Source: Acidovorax soli (GTDB lineage Bacteria; Pseudomonadota; Gammaproteobacteria; Burkholderiales; Burkholderiaceae_C). From it: a stretch of 64,000 nucleotides of DNA. Position 1 is the stretch's first letter; each line of letters opens with the position of its first letter. The notes beneath the pieces were generated by a model. The model ran no database searches and was not told the origin of the DNA. It saw only the letters and a program-made list of their open reading frames with translations. Positions 45,013 to 53,474 of the stretch are shown piece after piece. Location: contig NZ_FNQJ01000002.1 of the NCBI RefSeq assembly GCF_900107605.1, positions 124,001 through 188,000 of the forward strand, given 5' to 3'. A program made the position numbers and the translations under genes.

Positions 45013-46376
45013 GGCTGGCCTCCCACGACCACGGTGACCATGCGCTCGGGTTGCAGCTTGCGTGCCATGGCGGCGCGGATATCGGCCACGGTGAGCGCCT
45101 CGACGCGTGCCGTCCAGTGCTCCAGGTAGTCGAGCGGCAGCCCGTTCCAGGCGATGTTGGCCACGTTGCCCAGCAGCTTCTTGTTGCTGTCGATGCGCAG
45201 CGCAAAGCCGCCGATCAGGTTGTCCTTGGCGGCGCGCAGCTCGGTCTCGGTGGGGCCTTCGCGCACGAAGCGCGCCAGCACATCGCGCGAGACCTGAACG
45301 GCCTGCGCTGCCTGGTCGGGCCGGGTCTGCAGGCCGATGCTGAACGCGCCCGCATGCAGGCCGGGCGCAAAGCTGCTGTACACGCTGTAGCTCAGGCCGC
45401 GCTTCTCGCGCACCTCGTTGGTCAGGCGCGAAGTGAAGCCCCCGCCGCCCAGGATGTGGTTGCCCACCAGCAGCGCCAGAAAGTCGGGGTCGCGGCGCGC
45501 AAAGCCGGGCTGGCCGATCAGCACATGGGCCTGGGCCGAGGCAAAGGGAATGCGCTGCTCGGCCGGCGCGCTGAGCGCGGCCACCTCGGGCACGTCCGGC
45601 AGCGGCGCGCATTCTGCAGCCGTGCGCGCCGGCAGGCGCGACAGCAGCGTGGCCACCAGGGTCTGCGCCTGCGCGCGGTTGACGGCGCCCACGATGCTCA
45701 CGCGCGCGCGGCAGGCGGCCACGGTGCGCGCATGGAAGGCCTGCATGTCGGCCACCTCGATGCGCGCCAGCGTGTCTTCGGTGGCGCGGTAGCCGTAGGG
45801 GTGGCTGCCATACACGGCGGCGGCAAAGGCTTCGCCCGCCACGGTGGCGGGGCGGGTGCGGGATTCCTTGATGCTGGCGCTCCAGCGGGCGCGTTCGCGC
45901 TGCCAGATATCGGCCGGCCAGCTGGGCTCGCCCATCTGGCGGGCGGCCAGCAAAGCGGCGCGCTGCAGCAGCGCGGGGTCGGTCAGCGAGCGCAGCGAAT
46001 AATGCAGTCCATCGCTGCCGGCGCTGGCGTCAAAGCTGGCTCCCAGGTCGGCCCAGGCCTCACCCAGCGCGTTTTCATCCAGCGGCGCACCCTCGGCAAC
46101 ACCGGAACCTGCGGCCATGCCCAGAACGCCTTTGGAGGCCATGGAAGCCACGGCACCGGCCAGGCCCGCCTGATCGGCCGGGTCGCGGCGGCTGCCACCA
46201 TCAAAGTCGAGCTGCACATCCACCATGGGGATGACGGGGCTTTCCACCAGCCAGACCTGTGCGCCGCTGGCCTCGGTCCAGTGCTGGATGGGCAGCAGCG
46301 CCCAGGCTGAATTGGCCACAAGAAGGGCTCCCGCGCTCATTAAAGCGCGGGCAGCTATTTTTTTCATAGTCATCAT
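45009..46376 (-). CDS. M16 family peptidase-like protein, non-catalytic type
   Basis: A 455-residue exported protein (signal peptide about 1-26). The M16 fold is clear from DFDGGSRRDPADQAGLAGAV and LTNEVREKRGLSYSVYSSFAPG. It lacks the HxxEH zinc motif at the expected place, where the region reads AGLAGAVASMASKG. It is probably the inactive partner of the M16 protein encoded 21 bp upstream. Codons for the signal peptide (46327-46369) match a dispersed repeat. Stop overlaps rsmD by 4 bp. Confidence 0.9.
   Translation of the reverse strand: MMTMKKIAARALMSAGALLVANSAWALLPIQHWTEASGAQVWLVESPVIPMVDVQLDFDGGSRRDPADQAGLAGAVASMASKGVLGMAAGSGVAEGAPLDENALGEAWADLGASFDASAGSDGLHYSLRSLTDPALLQRAALLAARQMGEPSWPADIWQRERARWSASIKESRTRPATVAGEAFAAAVYGSHPYGYRATEDTLARIEVADMQAFHARTVAACRARVSIVGAVNRAQAQTLVATLLSRLPARTAAECAPLPDVPEVAALSAPAEQRIPFASAQAHVLIGQPGFARRDPDFLALLVGNHILGGGGFTSRLTNEVREKRGLSYSVYSSFAPGLHAGAFSIGLQTRPDQAAQAVQVSRDVLARFVREGPTETELRAAKDNLIGGFALRIDSNKKLLGNVANIAWNGLPLDYLEHWTARVEALTVADIRAAMARKLQPERMVTVVVGGQP
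46327..46369. repeat. Dispersed repeat inside the M16 partner's signal-peptide codons
   Basis: CCGCGCT-CATTAA-AGCGCGG is a perfect 7-bp hairpin (46331-46350), followed by GCAGCTATTTTTTTCATAG. On the coding strand the order is AAATAGCTGC then the GCGCTTTAATGAGCGC hairpin, the same order as in intergenic copies. It encodes KKIAARALMSAGA. Confidence 0.6.
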
Positions 46377-46397
46377 GCAATGCCTCGGGGTGCGGAT

Positions 46398-47834
46398 TCA
46401 GTGGCGTGGGGCACCCGCGGCCGGTGCGGCGCGCCGGGGCTTGGTATCCAGCGGCTGCGGCAGCAGCGTAGCCACCGTGAGCTGGTCGTCACCAAAATAC
46501 CGGGCCGCCACCTGCTGCACCTGCTCGGGTGTCACGGTGCGCAGCAGGGCCAGCAGGCGCTCTTCCGCATCAAGCGGCAGCCCCTGCACCCAGTTGCTGC
46601 CCAGGTCCTGGGCCTGCCCGTGCACCGAGTCGCGCTGGTACACGGTCGAGGCAATCCACTGGGTCTTGACGCGTGACAGCTCGGCCTCGCTCACGCCCTC
46701 GCGGGCCACGCGGGCGACTTCGGCGCGCAGGGCGTCTTCGACCTGCTGCGCCGTCTTGTCCTCGGCTGGCACGCCGCTGAGCAGGAACAGGCTGGGGCCG
46801 CGCCCGGTCACCATGGCCGAGCTGCTGGCGCTGTCGGCCACGCGCTGCGGGCCCTGGCTGAGGGCGCGCTCCAGGCGGGCGCCGTCGTAGCCACTGAGCA
46901 CGGCCGACAACACCATCAGCGCCAGGGCATCGCGGTCGCCGTCGGTGAGCGCCTCGACGCGCTCCATGCCGGGCACGCGAAACGCCAGGGCCACGTAGGC
47001 CTGCTCGGCAGGTGCCTTGACGGCAATGCGGCGAAGCCCCTGCTGCACGGGCTCGACGCGCGGCTTGCGCGCCGGCACGGCGCGGGCGGGCAGGCGGCCA
47101 TAGTATTTTTCGGCCAGGGCACGCACCCGGGCCACGTCCACATCACCGGCCACCACCACGGCCGCGTTGCCGGGCACATACCACTGGCGGTGGAAATTGC
47201 GCACATCCTCGGGCGTCAGGGCATCGAGGTCGCTCATCCAGCCCACCACCGGGCGGCGGTAGGGCGAGGCGATGAAAGTGGTCGCAAAAAGCTGCTCGGC
47301 CAGCACGGCGCGGGGCTGGTCTTCGGTGCGCATGCGGCGCTCTTCCTTGACCACCTCGATCTCTTTCTTGAACTCGGCGTCGGGCCACTGGTTGTGGGCG
47401 AAGCGGTCGGCCTCCAGGCGCATCACGTCTTCGAGCCGGCTGGAGGGAATCTGCTGGTAGTAGCCCGTGTAGTCGCGGCTGGTGAAGGCGTTTTCCTGTC
47501 CCCCCAAGGCCGCCACGCGGCGCGAAAATTCGCCCGGCGGCACGGTCTTGCTGCCCTTGAACATCATGTGTTCGAGCACATGGGCCACGCCCGAGGTGCC
47601 ATCGACCTCGTCCATGGAACCCACGCGCAGCCACACCATGTGCATCGCCGTGGGCGCCCGCCGGTCGGGCTGCACGATGAGCTGCATGCCGTTGGCCAGC
47701 GTGAATTGCTGCGCCCCGGAAGCCGTGGCCGTGGGGGCCGCTGGCAAGTGCGCGGCAGGGGTGGTGGATACCGGGGATTGCGCCCCGGCACTCAGGCAGG
47801 CCAGCAGGCCCAGAAGGGTGAAAGCACGTTTCAT
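46398..47834 (-). CDS. M16 family zinc peptidase, catalytic subunit
   Basis: A 478-residue exported protease with a signal peptide (about 1-18). The inverted zinc motif HVLEH is at 85-89, and the downstream Glu is in EIEVVKEERR. The C-terminal half-barrel domain ends near residue 465. It is similar to PqqL/YhjJ-like and mitochondrial-processing-peptidase-like proteins. The next gene encodes the inactive M16 homologue; such pairs form heterodimers in known families. Starts 28 bp from the divergent ftsY. Confidence 0.93.
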   Translation of the reverse strand: MKRAFTLLGLLACLSAGAQSPVSTTPAAHLPAAPTATASGAQQFTLANGMQLIVQPDRRAPTAMHMVWLRVGSMDEVDGTSGVAHVLEHMMFKGSKTVPPGEFSRRVAALGGQENAFTSRDYTGYYQQIPSSRLEDVMRLEADRFAHNQWPDAEFKKEIEVVKEERRMRTEDQPRAVLAEQLFATTFIASPYRRPVVGWMSDLDALTPEDVRNFHRQWYVPGNAAVVVAGDVDVARVRALAEKYYGRLPARAVPARKPRVEPVQQGLRRIAVKAPAEQAYVALAFRVPGMERVEALTDGDRDALALMVLSAVLSGYDGARLERALSQGPQRVADSASSSAMVTGRGPSLFLLSGVPAEDKTAQQVEDALRAEVARVAREGVSEAELSRVKTQWIASTVYQRDSVHGQAQDLGSNWVQGLPLDAEERLLALLRTVTPEQVQQVAARYFGDDQLTVATLLPQPLDTKPRRAAPAAGAPRH

Positions 47835-47862
47835 AGAATGGAGTGATTCTAAGTACCCGCCA

Positions 47863-49191
47863 ATGTTCAGTTTTTTCAAGAAAAAACCCGCCCCCACGCC
47901 CGCGCAGCCCGCTGCGGCTGCGCCTGCAACCCCTGCTGCACCGGCTGCCGTGCCCGCGCCACCGCCGGTGATGCCACCCGCCGGACAGGCACCCGCCGCC
48001 CCGGTCACGCAGTCCGCGCCATTGCCAACGCCCTCCGCAACCACCCTGCCCCCACCGGCCCCGCCGGCGGCCAGCGGTGGCCTTGGCTGGCTGCGCAACC
48101 CGTTTGCCGCCAAACCACCTGCCCCCGCAACGAAAGCAGCCCCTGTGGCCGCACCGCCGCCGGCCGAGCTGCCGGTGCCGGCGCCCGTGTCCACCCCCGT
48201 TTCGCCCATGGTGGCGGCCGCACCCATCGCCGTCGCCGTGCCGCCCCTGCCTTTGGCGCCCATGGCCACCGAGCCGCCGCCCACGCCCGCCGAACGCAAG
48301 GGCTGGCTCGACCGCCTCAAGGCCGGCCTGCGCAAGACCGGCTCCAGCATCGCCACCGTTTTCACCGGCACCCAGATCGACGATGCCCTGTATGAAGAGC
48401 TGGAAGAAGCCCTGCTGATGGCCGACACCGGCGTCAAGGCCACGCAGCACCTGCTGGAAGACCTCAAGCGCCGCGTGAAAGACAGCAAGACCACCGACCC
48501 CGCCGCCGTCAAGGGCCTGCTGGCCGATGCGCTAGCCGATCTGCTGCGCCCGCTCGAAAAGGCCCTGGTGATTGGCGAGCACCAGCCCACCGTGATCATG
48601 GTGGCGGGTGTCAACGGCGCGGGCAAGACCACCTCGATCGGCAAGCTCACCAAGCACCTGGCCAGCGAAGGGGCCAGCGTGCTGCTGGCGGCGGCCGACA
48701 CCTTCCGCGCCGCCGCGCGCGAACAGCTCGGGGTATGGGCCGACCGCAACACCGTCGAGATCGTCAGCCAGGAAGGCGGCGACCCGGCCGCCGTGAGCTT
48801 TGATGCCGTCACCGCCGGCAAGGCGCGCGGCAAGGACGTGGTGCTGGTGGATACGGCCGGCCGCCTGCCCACGCAACTGCACCTGATGGAAGAGCTGAAG
48901 AAGATCCGCCGCGTGGTCACCAAGGCCGACGCCACGGCGCCCCACGAGGTGCTGCTGGTGATAGACGGCAACACCGGCCAGAACGCGCTGGCCCAGGTGC
49001 GCTCGTTCGACGATGCGCTGCAGCTCACCGGCCTCGTCGTGACCAAGCTCGACGGCACGGCCAAGGGCGGTGTGCTGGCCGCCATCGCGCAGGAGCGCCC
49101 CATTCCCGTGTACTTCATCGGTGTGGGCGAAAAGCTCGAAGACCTGGAAACCTTCAACGCGCGCGAATTCGCGCAGGCTCTGCTGACCTGA
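47863..49191 (+). CDS. ftsY: Signal recognition particle receptor FtsY
   Basis: A 442-residue SRP-receptor GTPase that docks ribosome-SRP complexes to the Sec translocon. Residues about 9-145 are a Pro/Ala-rich A-domain with very few charges. The NG domain follows: G1 loop GVNGAGKTT at 249-257, DTFRAAAREQL, DTAGRLPTQ and TKLDGTAKGG, ending with the GVGEKLEDLETF motif. ATG at 47863 begins MFSFFKKKP, a basic membrane-targeting start. It diverges from the M16 gene with only 28 bp between. Confidence 0.96.
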   Translation: MFSFFKKKPAPTPAQPAAAAPATPAAPAAVPAPPPVMPPAGQAPAAPVTQSAPLPTPSATTLPPPAPPAASGGLGWLRNPFAAKPPAPATKAAPVAAPPPAELPVPAPVSTPVSPMVAAAPIAVAVPPLPLAPMATEPPPTPAERKGWLDRLKAGLRKTGSSIATVFTGTQIDDALYEELEEALLMADTGVKATQHLLEDLKRRVKDSKTTDPAAVKGLLADALADLLRPLEKALVIGEHQPTVIMVAGVNGAGKTTSIGKLTKHLASEGASVLLAAADTFRAAAREQLGVWADRNTVEIVSQEGGDPAAVSFDAVTAGKARGKDVVLVDTAGRLPTQLHLMEELKKIRRVVTKADATAPHEVLLVIDGNTGQNALAQVRSFDDALQLTGLVVTKLDGTAKGGVLAAIAQERPIPVYFIGVGEKLEDLETFNAREFAQALLT

Positions 49192-49194
49192 ACC

Positions 49195-49533
49195 TCACAC
49201 CCCGGCGGCCACCTCGCAATCCACCCAGCGCACATAGGCCGGCGTGGCCTGCAGCGTCTGCACCACCAGCTGCGGCAGCGCATAGGGGTGCAGCGCCTGC
49301 AGCAGCGCCAGCAATGCGGCGGTGGCGCGCGGCATGGTCTTGCAGTCCAGCCGCCACTCCGATTCTTCCTGCAGGGCGCCCTGCCAGTGGTAGTGCGAGG
49401 TGATGGCCTGCACCTGCACACAGGCCGCCAGCCGCGCCTGCATGACCGCCTGCGCCAGCCGGCGCGCATCTGCCGCGCTGGCCACCGTGGTGGTGACCAT
49501 GCTGATATCCGCCGGATCAACGCCTGTCGCCAT
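49195..49533 (-). CDS. cutA: Divalent-cation tolerance protein CutA
   Basis: A 112-residue trimeric ferredoxin-fold protein. SMVTTTVASAADARRLA at the start, ARLAACVQV and the late ALHPYALPQLV identify CutA. The usual EESE segment is present (QEESEWRLDCKT). The molecular role of CutA in metal tolerance is not settled. It is convergent with ftsY (3 bp gap) and divergent from rpoH. Confidence 0.93.
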   Translation of the reverse strand: MATGVDPADISMVTTTVASAADARRLAQAVMQARLAACVQVQAITSHYHWQGALQEESEWRLDCKTMPRATAALLALLQALHPYALPQLVVQTLQATPAYVRWVDCEVAAGV

Positions 49534-49695
49534 GGAACTCTCCTGCCTGCAAAAGGAACAAAGGGCAGTGTAAACAGGCCTTCAAATGCTCATCTATTAA
49601 TAGCTACAAAATCTTTCTGGCATTTCACTCAAGGCAAATTTGATAGAAACACCTAGAACCAGGCACTTTGGAACAACCGGACGGGAACTCCGGAC

Positions 49696-49722
49696 TTAGC
49701 ACTCCCTCCAACAGAGTGCTAA
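49696..49722. promoter_or_regulatory. CIRCE element upstream of rpoH
   Basis: A perfect CIRCE: TTAGCACTC, nine bases, GAGTGCTAA, ending 30 bp before the rpoH ATG. CIRCE is the operator of the heat-shock repressor HrcA, whose release on protein stress derepresses groE. A perfect match here means that rpoH is probably also under HrcA control. hrcA is not in the window. Confidence 0.92.
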
Positions 49723-49752
49723 CATGAAGGCCTAGAGGAAAGGATTCCCGGA

Positions 49753-50694
49753 ATGACACTGCCATCTGGAACCGCAACGACGACCCTGGCGCCCGCCAAT
49801 CCCTGGGCGCTGGTGCCGCCCTTGGGCAACCTGGACGCCTATATTTCGGCCGTCAACCGCCTGCCCCTGCTTACCCATGAAGAAGAGCAAATCTACGCCC
49901 GCCAGCTGCGCGATCACAACGATGTGGACGCCGCTGGCCGGCTGGTGATGTCGCACCTGCGCCTGGTGGTGTCGATTGCACGCCAGTACCTCGGCTACGG
50001 CCTGCCCCATGGCGATCTGATCCAGGAAGGCAACGTGGGCCTGATGAAGGCCGTCAAGCGCTTCGACCCCGACCAGGGCGTGCGCCTGGTGAGCTACGCC
50101 ATGCACTGGATCAAGGCCGAGATCCACGAATACATCCTGAAGAACTGGCGCATGGTGAAGGTGGCCACCACCAAGGCGCAGCGCAAGCTGTTCTTCAATC
50201 TGCGGTCCATGAAGCAGGGTTTCAAGGCCGACGCGGCGGCAACCGATGCCAGCACGCACCGCGACACCCTGTCGGACCGCGAAATCGACTCGGTGGCGGC
50301 GCAGCTCAATGTCAAGCGCGAAGAAGTCATCGAGATGGAAACCCGCCTGTCGGGTGGCGATGTGCTGCTGGACCCCGCGCCGTCGGACGATGGCGAGCAG
50401 GCCTTTGGCCCCATTGCCTACCTGGCCGATGCCTCGCATGAGCCCACCGCCATGATCGAGTCGCGCCAGCGCGATGCGCTGGCCACCGACGGTATTGCCA
50501 CGGCACTGGCCAGCCTGGACGAGCGCAGCCGCCGCATCGTGGAAGAGCGCTGGCTCAAGGTCAACGACGATGGTTCGGGCGGCATGACGCTGCACGAGCT
50601 GGCCGCCGTGTATGGCGTGAGCGCCGAGCGCATCCGCCAGATCGAAGTGGCCGCCATGAAGAAGATGAAGGCCGCGCTGGCCGAATACGCCTGA
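49753..50694 (+). CDS. rpoH: RNA polymerase sigma-32 factor
   Basis: A 313-residue heat-shock sigma factor. Region 2 has GDLIQEGNVGLMKAVKRFDP and SYAMHWIKAEIHEYILKNW. The RpoH box is QRKLFFNLR near 150-158. Region 4 ends in SAERIRQIEVAAMKKMK. The ATG follows AGGAAAGGA. Regulation is likely double: the CIRCE operator upstream and the usual post-translational control. A multi-stem repeat begins right after the TGA, and a terminator lies 150 bp downstream. Confidence 0.96.
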   Translation: MTLPSGTATTTLAPANPWALVPPLGNLDAYISAVNRLPLLTHEEEQIYARQLRDHNDVDAAGRLVMSHLRLVVSIARQYLGYGLPHGDLIQEGNVGLMKAVKRFDPDQGVRLVSYAMHWIKAEIHEYILKNWRMVKVATTKAQRKLFFNLRSMKQGFKADAAATDASTHRDTLSDREIDSVAAQLNVKREEVIEMETRLSGGDVLLDPAPSDDGEQAFGPIAYLADASHEPTAMIESRQRDALATDGIATALASLDERSRRIVEERWLKVNDDGSGGMTLHELAAVYGVSAERIRQIEVAAMKKMKAALAEYA

Positions 50695-50798
50695 TACATT
50701 TTTGCCTTCAAACGTAAACGATAGTTGGTTCGCCTTGCCGTGCCAGAGCACTGTCTGCGGCTTCCCGCCTAGTTATCCGCTTGAATGCAAGACCGTAT
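50695..50798. repeat. Stop-abutting multi-stem repeat, copy 5
   Basis: Immediately after the rpoH stop, junction TGATACATTTTTGCC. Reverse complement is nearly identical to copy 2 over the whole length. Outer arms TTTGCCTTCAAACG and GCTTGAATGCAAGA pair imperfectly, core GCCTTGCCGTGCC-AG-AGCACTGTCTGCGGC. Confidence 0.87.
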
Positions 50799-50841
50799 GA
50801 GCGGTGGCTGTTCGCAGATGCAGGCGGCAAGGATAATTGGA

Positions 50842-50869
50842 CGCGCAACCTGGTTGCGCGTTTTTTTTT
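50842..50869 (+). terminator. Rho-independent terminator downstream of rpoH
   Basis: CGCGCAACCTGGTTGCGCG hairpin (50842-50860; 7-9 bp stem) followed by nine T. It ends 49 bp before the next gene, so it most likely ends the rpoH transcript after it has passed the repeat. Confidence 0.88.
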
Positions 50870-50918
50870 GAGGTGTTGGCAACGCGCTTGATACCCGCCC
50901 CTGACCGGAGATTTCTCG

Positions 50919-51914
50919 ATGACCCCGTCCCCCCTGCGCCGCGCCGCGCTGGCACTGGCCCTTGCCGCGGCCTGCAGCCCCGCCCTTGCACAATCCAGCG
51001 CGGCTCCGGTGACACCGGGCTGGCCCAGCAAGCCCGTCAAGCTGGTGGTAGGTTTTCCGGGCGGATCATCCCCCGACCTGGTGGCGCGTACCCTGGCCGA
51101 GCCGCTGGCCAAGGCCCTGGGGCAGCCGGTGATTGTGGATAACAAGGTGGGCGCGGGCGGCAACATCGCCGCCGATGCCGTGGCCAAGGCCACGGATGGC
51201 CACACCCTGGGCGTCATGATCAATGGCAACCTGACGATTGCCAAACTCATCAACCCCAGGGTCAACTACGACCCGCTCAAGGACCTGGCGCCCATCAGCC
51301 TGATTGCCACGGCCCCGCTGGCCCTGGCCGCGCCGGTCAACGCGCCGGGTGCCACCGCGCAGGAGTTTTTTGCGGCCGCACGCGCCAGCGGCGATCGCTG
51401 GAGCTATGGCACTCCAGGCGTTGGCACGGTGGCCCACATCGGCATGGAGCTGCTCAAAGGCAAGGCTGCCCTCCACCCCGTGCATGTGCCTTATGCGGGC
51501 AATCCGCAGGTCATCAACGCGATCATCGGCGGCCAGATCCAGCTGGCCCTGCTGCCCCCGGCCATGGCGGCCGCGCAGGCCCGCGCGGGCAAGCTGCGTG
51601 TGATTGGCATCACCTCCAGCGGGCGCAGCACGCTGGTGCCTGAAGTTCCCAGCCTGGCCGAAGCAGGGGTGAAGGACTTCAACCTCGAAATCTGGAACGC
51701 GGTAGCCGCCCCCCGCTCGCTGCCTCCGCCGGTGGTGGCGCGCCTGTCGGCGCTGTTCAGCGACATCGCCCGCAGCCCGGACGTGCGCGCCAAGCTGTTC
51801 CAGCAAGGCTGGCAGGTGACCGGCACCGCCGCCGAGGGGCTGGCCCAACGCATCCAGACCGATGCACGCGTGCTGGGCGCAGTGATCAAATCACAAGGCA
51901 TCAAGGCCGAATAA
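50919..51914 (+). CDS. Bug/TctC family periplasmic substrate-binding protein
   Basis: A 331-residue periplasmic receptor. A Sec signal peptide ends ALAQ (about residue 25). VKLVVGFPGGSSPDLVARTL and GQPVIVDNKVGAGGNIA are Bug hallmarks; VHVPYAGNPQVINAIIGGQI is the typical ligand-loop block. It stands alone between rpoH and the oxidase genes, without a transporter partner. Ligand unknown. Confidence 0.92.
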   Translation: MTPSPLRRAALALALAAACSPALAQSSAAPVTPGWPSKPVKLVVGFPGGSSPDLVARTLAEPLAKALGQPVIVDNKVGAGGNIAADAVAKATDGHTLGVMINGNLTIAKLINPRVNYDPLKDLAPISLIATAPLALAAPVNAPGATAQEFFAAARASGDRWSYGTPGVGTVAHIGMELLKGKAALHPVHVPYAGNPQVINAIIGGQIQLALLPPAMAAAQARAGKLRVIGITSSGRSTLVPEVPSLAEAGVKDFNLEIWNAVAAPRSLPPPVVARLSALFSDIARSPDVRAKLFQQGWQVTGTAAEGLAQRIQTDARVLGAVIKSQGIKAE

Positions 51915-51960
51915 GGCGCCGGACCAGGGGCTGGCGCAGTCGGCCTGCTTGGTCGCCCCG

Positions 51961-52572
51961 TTAACCGGCTTCCTGCAGCAGGGCGCGCACGTCGGCGCCC
52001 AGGGCCTGCGCACCGCTGCCATAGCGGTTGTAAACGCGCAGGCGGCCGACCGTGTCGTACACGTAGCTGCCAGCCGAATGGTCCATGGTGTAGCTGGTGG
52101 GGGTCTTGCCATCGACCTTCTTGAAGTAGATCTTGAAGTCCTTGGCCACGGCGGCGATCTGCTCGGGCGTGCCCGACAGCGCCAGGAAGGTCGGATCAAA
52201 GTTGGCCATGTAGGCCTTCAGCACCGCGGGCGTGTCGCGCTCGGGGTCCACGGTGACGAAGATGCCCTGCAGGCGGTCGCCGTCCTTGCCCAGCATCTGC
52301 TTGACCTCGGCCAGCTCCTGCATGGAGGTGGGGCACACATCAGGGCATTGGGTGTAGCCAAAGAACACCACCACCACCTTGCCCCGGAAGTCCTGCAGGC
52401 TGCGCTTTTGGCCGTTGTGGTCGGTGAGCGGAATATCGCGTGCGTAGTCAGCCCCGGTGATGTCCACCCCGCGAAACTCCGTCTTCTTTTCAGAACAGGC
52501 AGTCAACAGGGCACCAGCGCCTATGGATAAAGCGCTGATAGCGATGAATTGAAGGGCATTTCTTTTGTGCAT
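51961..52572 (-). CDS. SCO1/SenC copper chaperone
   Basis: A 203-residue lipoprotein with a thioredoxin fold that delivers copper to the CuA site of cytochrome oxidase. The lipobox is LTAC (Cys26). Cu ligands are Cys76 and Cys80 in TQCPDVCPT and His165 in MDHSAGSYVYD. The signal-peptide codons for residues 10-22 coincide with a dispersed repeat (52515-52535 core). It is the last gene of the oxidase assembly block. Confidence 0.94.
   Translation of the reverse strand: MHKRNALQFIAISALSIGAGALLTACSEKKTEFRGVDITGADYARDIPLTDHNGQKRSLQDFRGKVVVVFFGYTQCPDVCPTSMQELAEVKQMLGKDGDRLQGIFVTVDPERDTPAVLKAYMANFDPTFLALSGTPEQIAAVAKDFKIYFKKVDGKTPTSYTMDHSAGSYVYDTVGRLRVYNRYGSGAQALGADVRALLQEAG
52508..52545. repeat. 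Dispersed repeat inside the SCO1 signal-peptide codons
   Basis: AGCGCCTATGGATAAAGCGCT (GCGC arms around a 9-nt centre) followed by GATAGCGAT. On the coding strand it reads GCTATCAGCGCTTTATCCAT and encodes AISALSIGAG in the hydrophobic core. Confidence 0.6.
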
Positions 52573-52577
52573 GGTGT

Positions 52578-53474
52578 TCACAGCGCATAGTGGTCCACCA
52601 GCAGCGCGGCAAACAGCACGCTCAGGTGGATGAGGGAAAAACGAAAGGTCTTGCGCGCCAGGGCGTCCGAGTAATGGCGCCACAGGGCAAAGCCGTAGCC
52701 ACAGAATCCGGCGCTCAGCAGCACGGCGGCAACGAGGTAGATCCACGAACTCATGCCGTAGATGAAAGGCATCAGGCAGCCCGCAAAGAGGATCAGCGTG
52801 TACAGAAACACCTGCAGACGCGTGAACTCGTTGCCGTGCGTCACCGGCAGCATGGGCAGGCCCGACTTGCGGTAGTCCTCCACCCGGTACAGGGCCAGCG
52901 CCCAAAAATGCGGCGGCGTCCACAGGAAGATGATGAGGAACAGGATCAAAGCCTCGGGGCCCACATCGCCCGTCATGGCCGCCCAGCCCAGCACGGGAGG
53001 CATGGCGCCCGATGCACCGCCGATCACGATGTTTTGCGGCGTCAGCGGCTTGAGGATCACCGTGTACACCACCGCATAGCCCACGAAGGTGGCGAAGGTG
53101 AGCCACATGGTCAGCGGGTTGACCCAGAAATACAGCAAGGCCGAGCCGGCCCCACACAGCAAGGCCGAGAACAGCAGGGTCTGCGTGTTGGACAGCTCGC
53201 CCTTGGCCGTGGGCCGCCAGGAGGTGCGCTTCATCCGGGCATCGATGCCCTGCTCGACGATGCAGTTGAAGGCCGCGGCAGCGCCCGCCACCAGCCACAC
53301 GCCGGCACAGGCCAGCGCCATCTGCGAGAGCTGCCGCAGCGTGGGCAGGCCCGGCACGGCCAGCACCATGCCGATCAGCGCGCAGAACACGATGAGTTGC
53401 ACCACGCGCGGCTTGGTCAGCGCGTAGAACTGAGAAAAGCGCGAGGGCGCTGAAAGGGTGGAGGCGATGCTCAT
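52578..53474 (-). CDS. ctaB: Protoheme IX farnesyltransferase (heme O synthase)
   Basis: A 298-residue membrane prenyltransferase with about nine helices. The first polyprenyl-diphosphate motif is [15 protein letters not shown], and the block [19 protein letters not shown] is diagnostic. It converts heme B to heme O, the substrate of CtaA. Its start overlaps the ctaA stop by 4 bp; sco begins 5 bp after its stop. Confidence 0.96.
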   Translation of the reverse strand: MSIASTLSAPSRFSQFYALTKPRVVQLIVFCALIGMVLAVPGLPTLRQLSQMALACAGVWLVAGAAAAFNCIVEQGIDARMKRTSWRPTAKGELSNTQTLLFSALLCGAGSALLYFWVNPLTMWLTFATFVGYAVVYTVILKPLTPQNIVIGGASGAMPPVLGWAAMTGDVGPEALILFLIIFLWTPPHFWALALYRVEDYRKSGLPMLPVTHGNEFTRLQVFLYTLILFAGCLMPFIYGMSSWIYLVAAVLLSAGFCGYGFALWRHYSDALARKTFRFSLIHLSVLFAALLVDHYAL

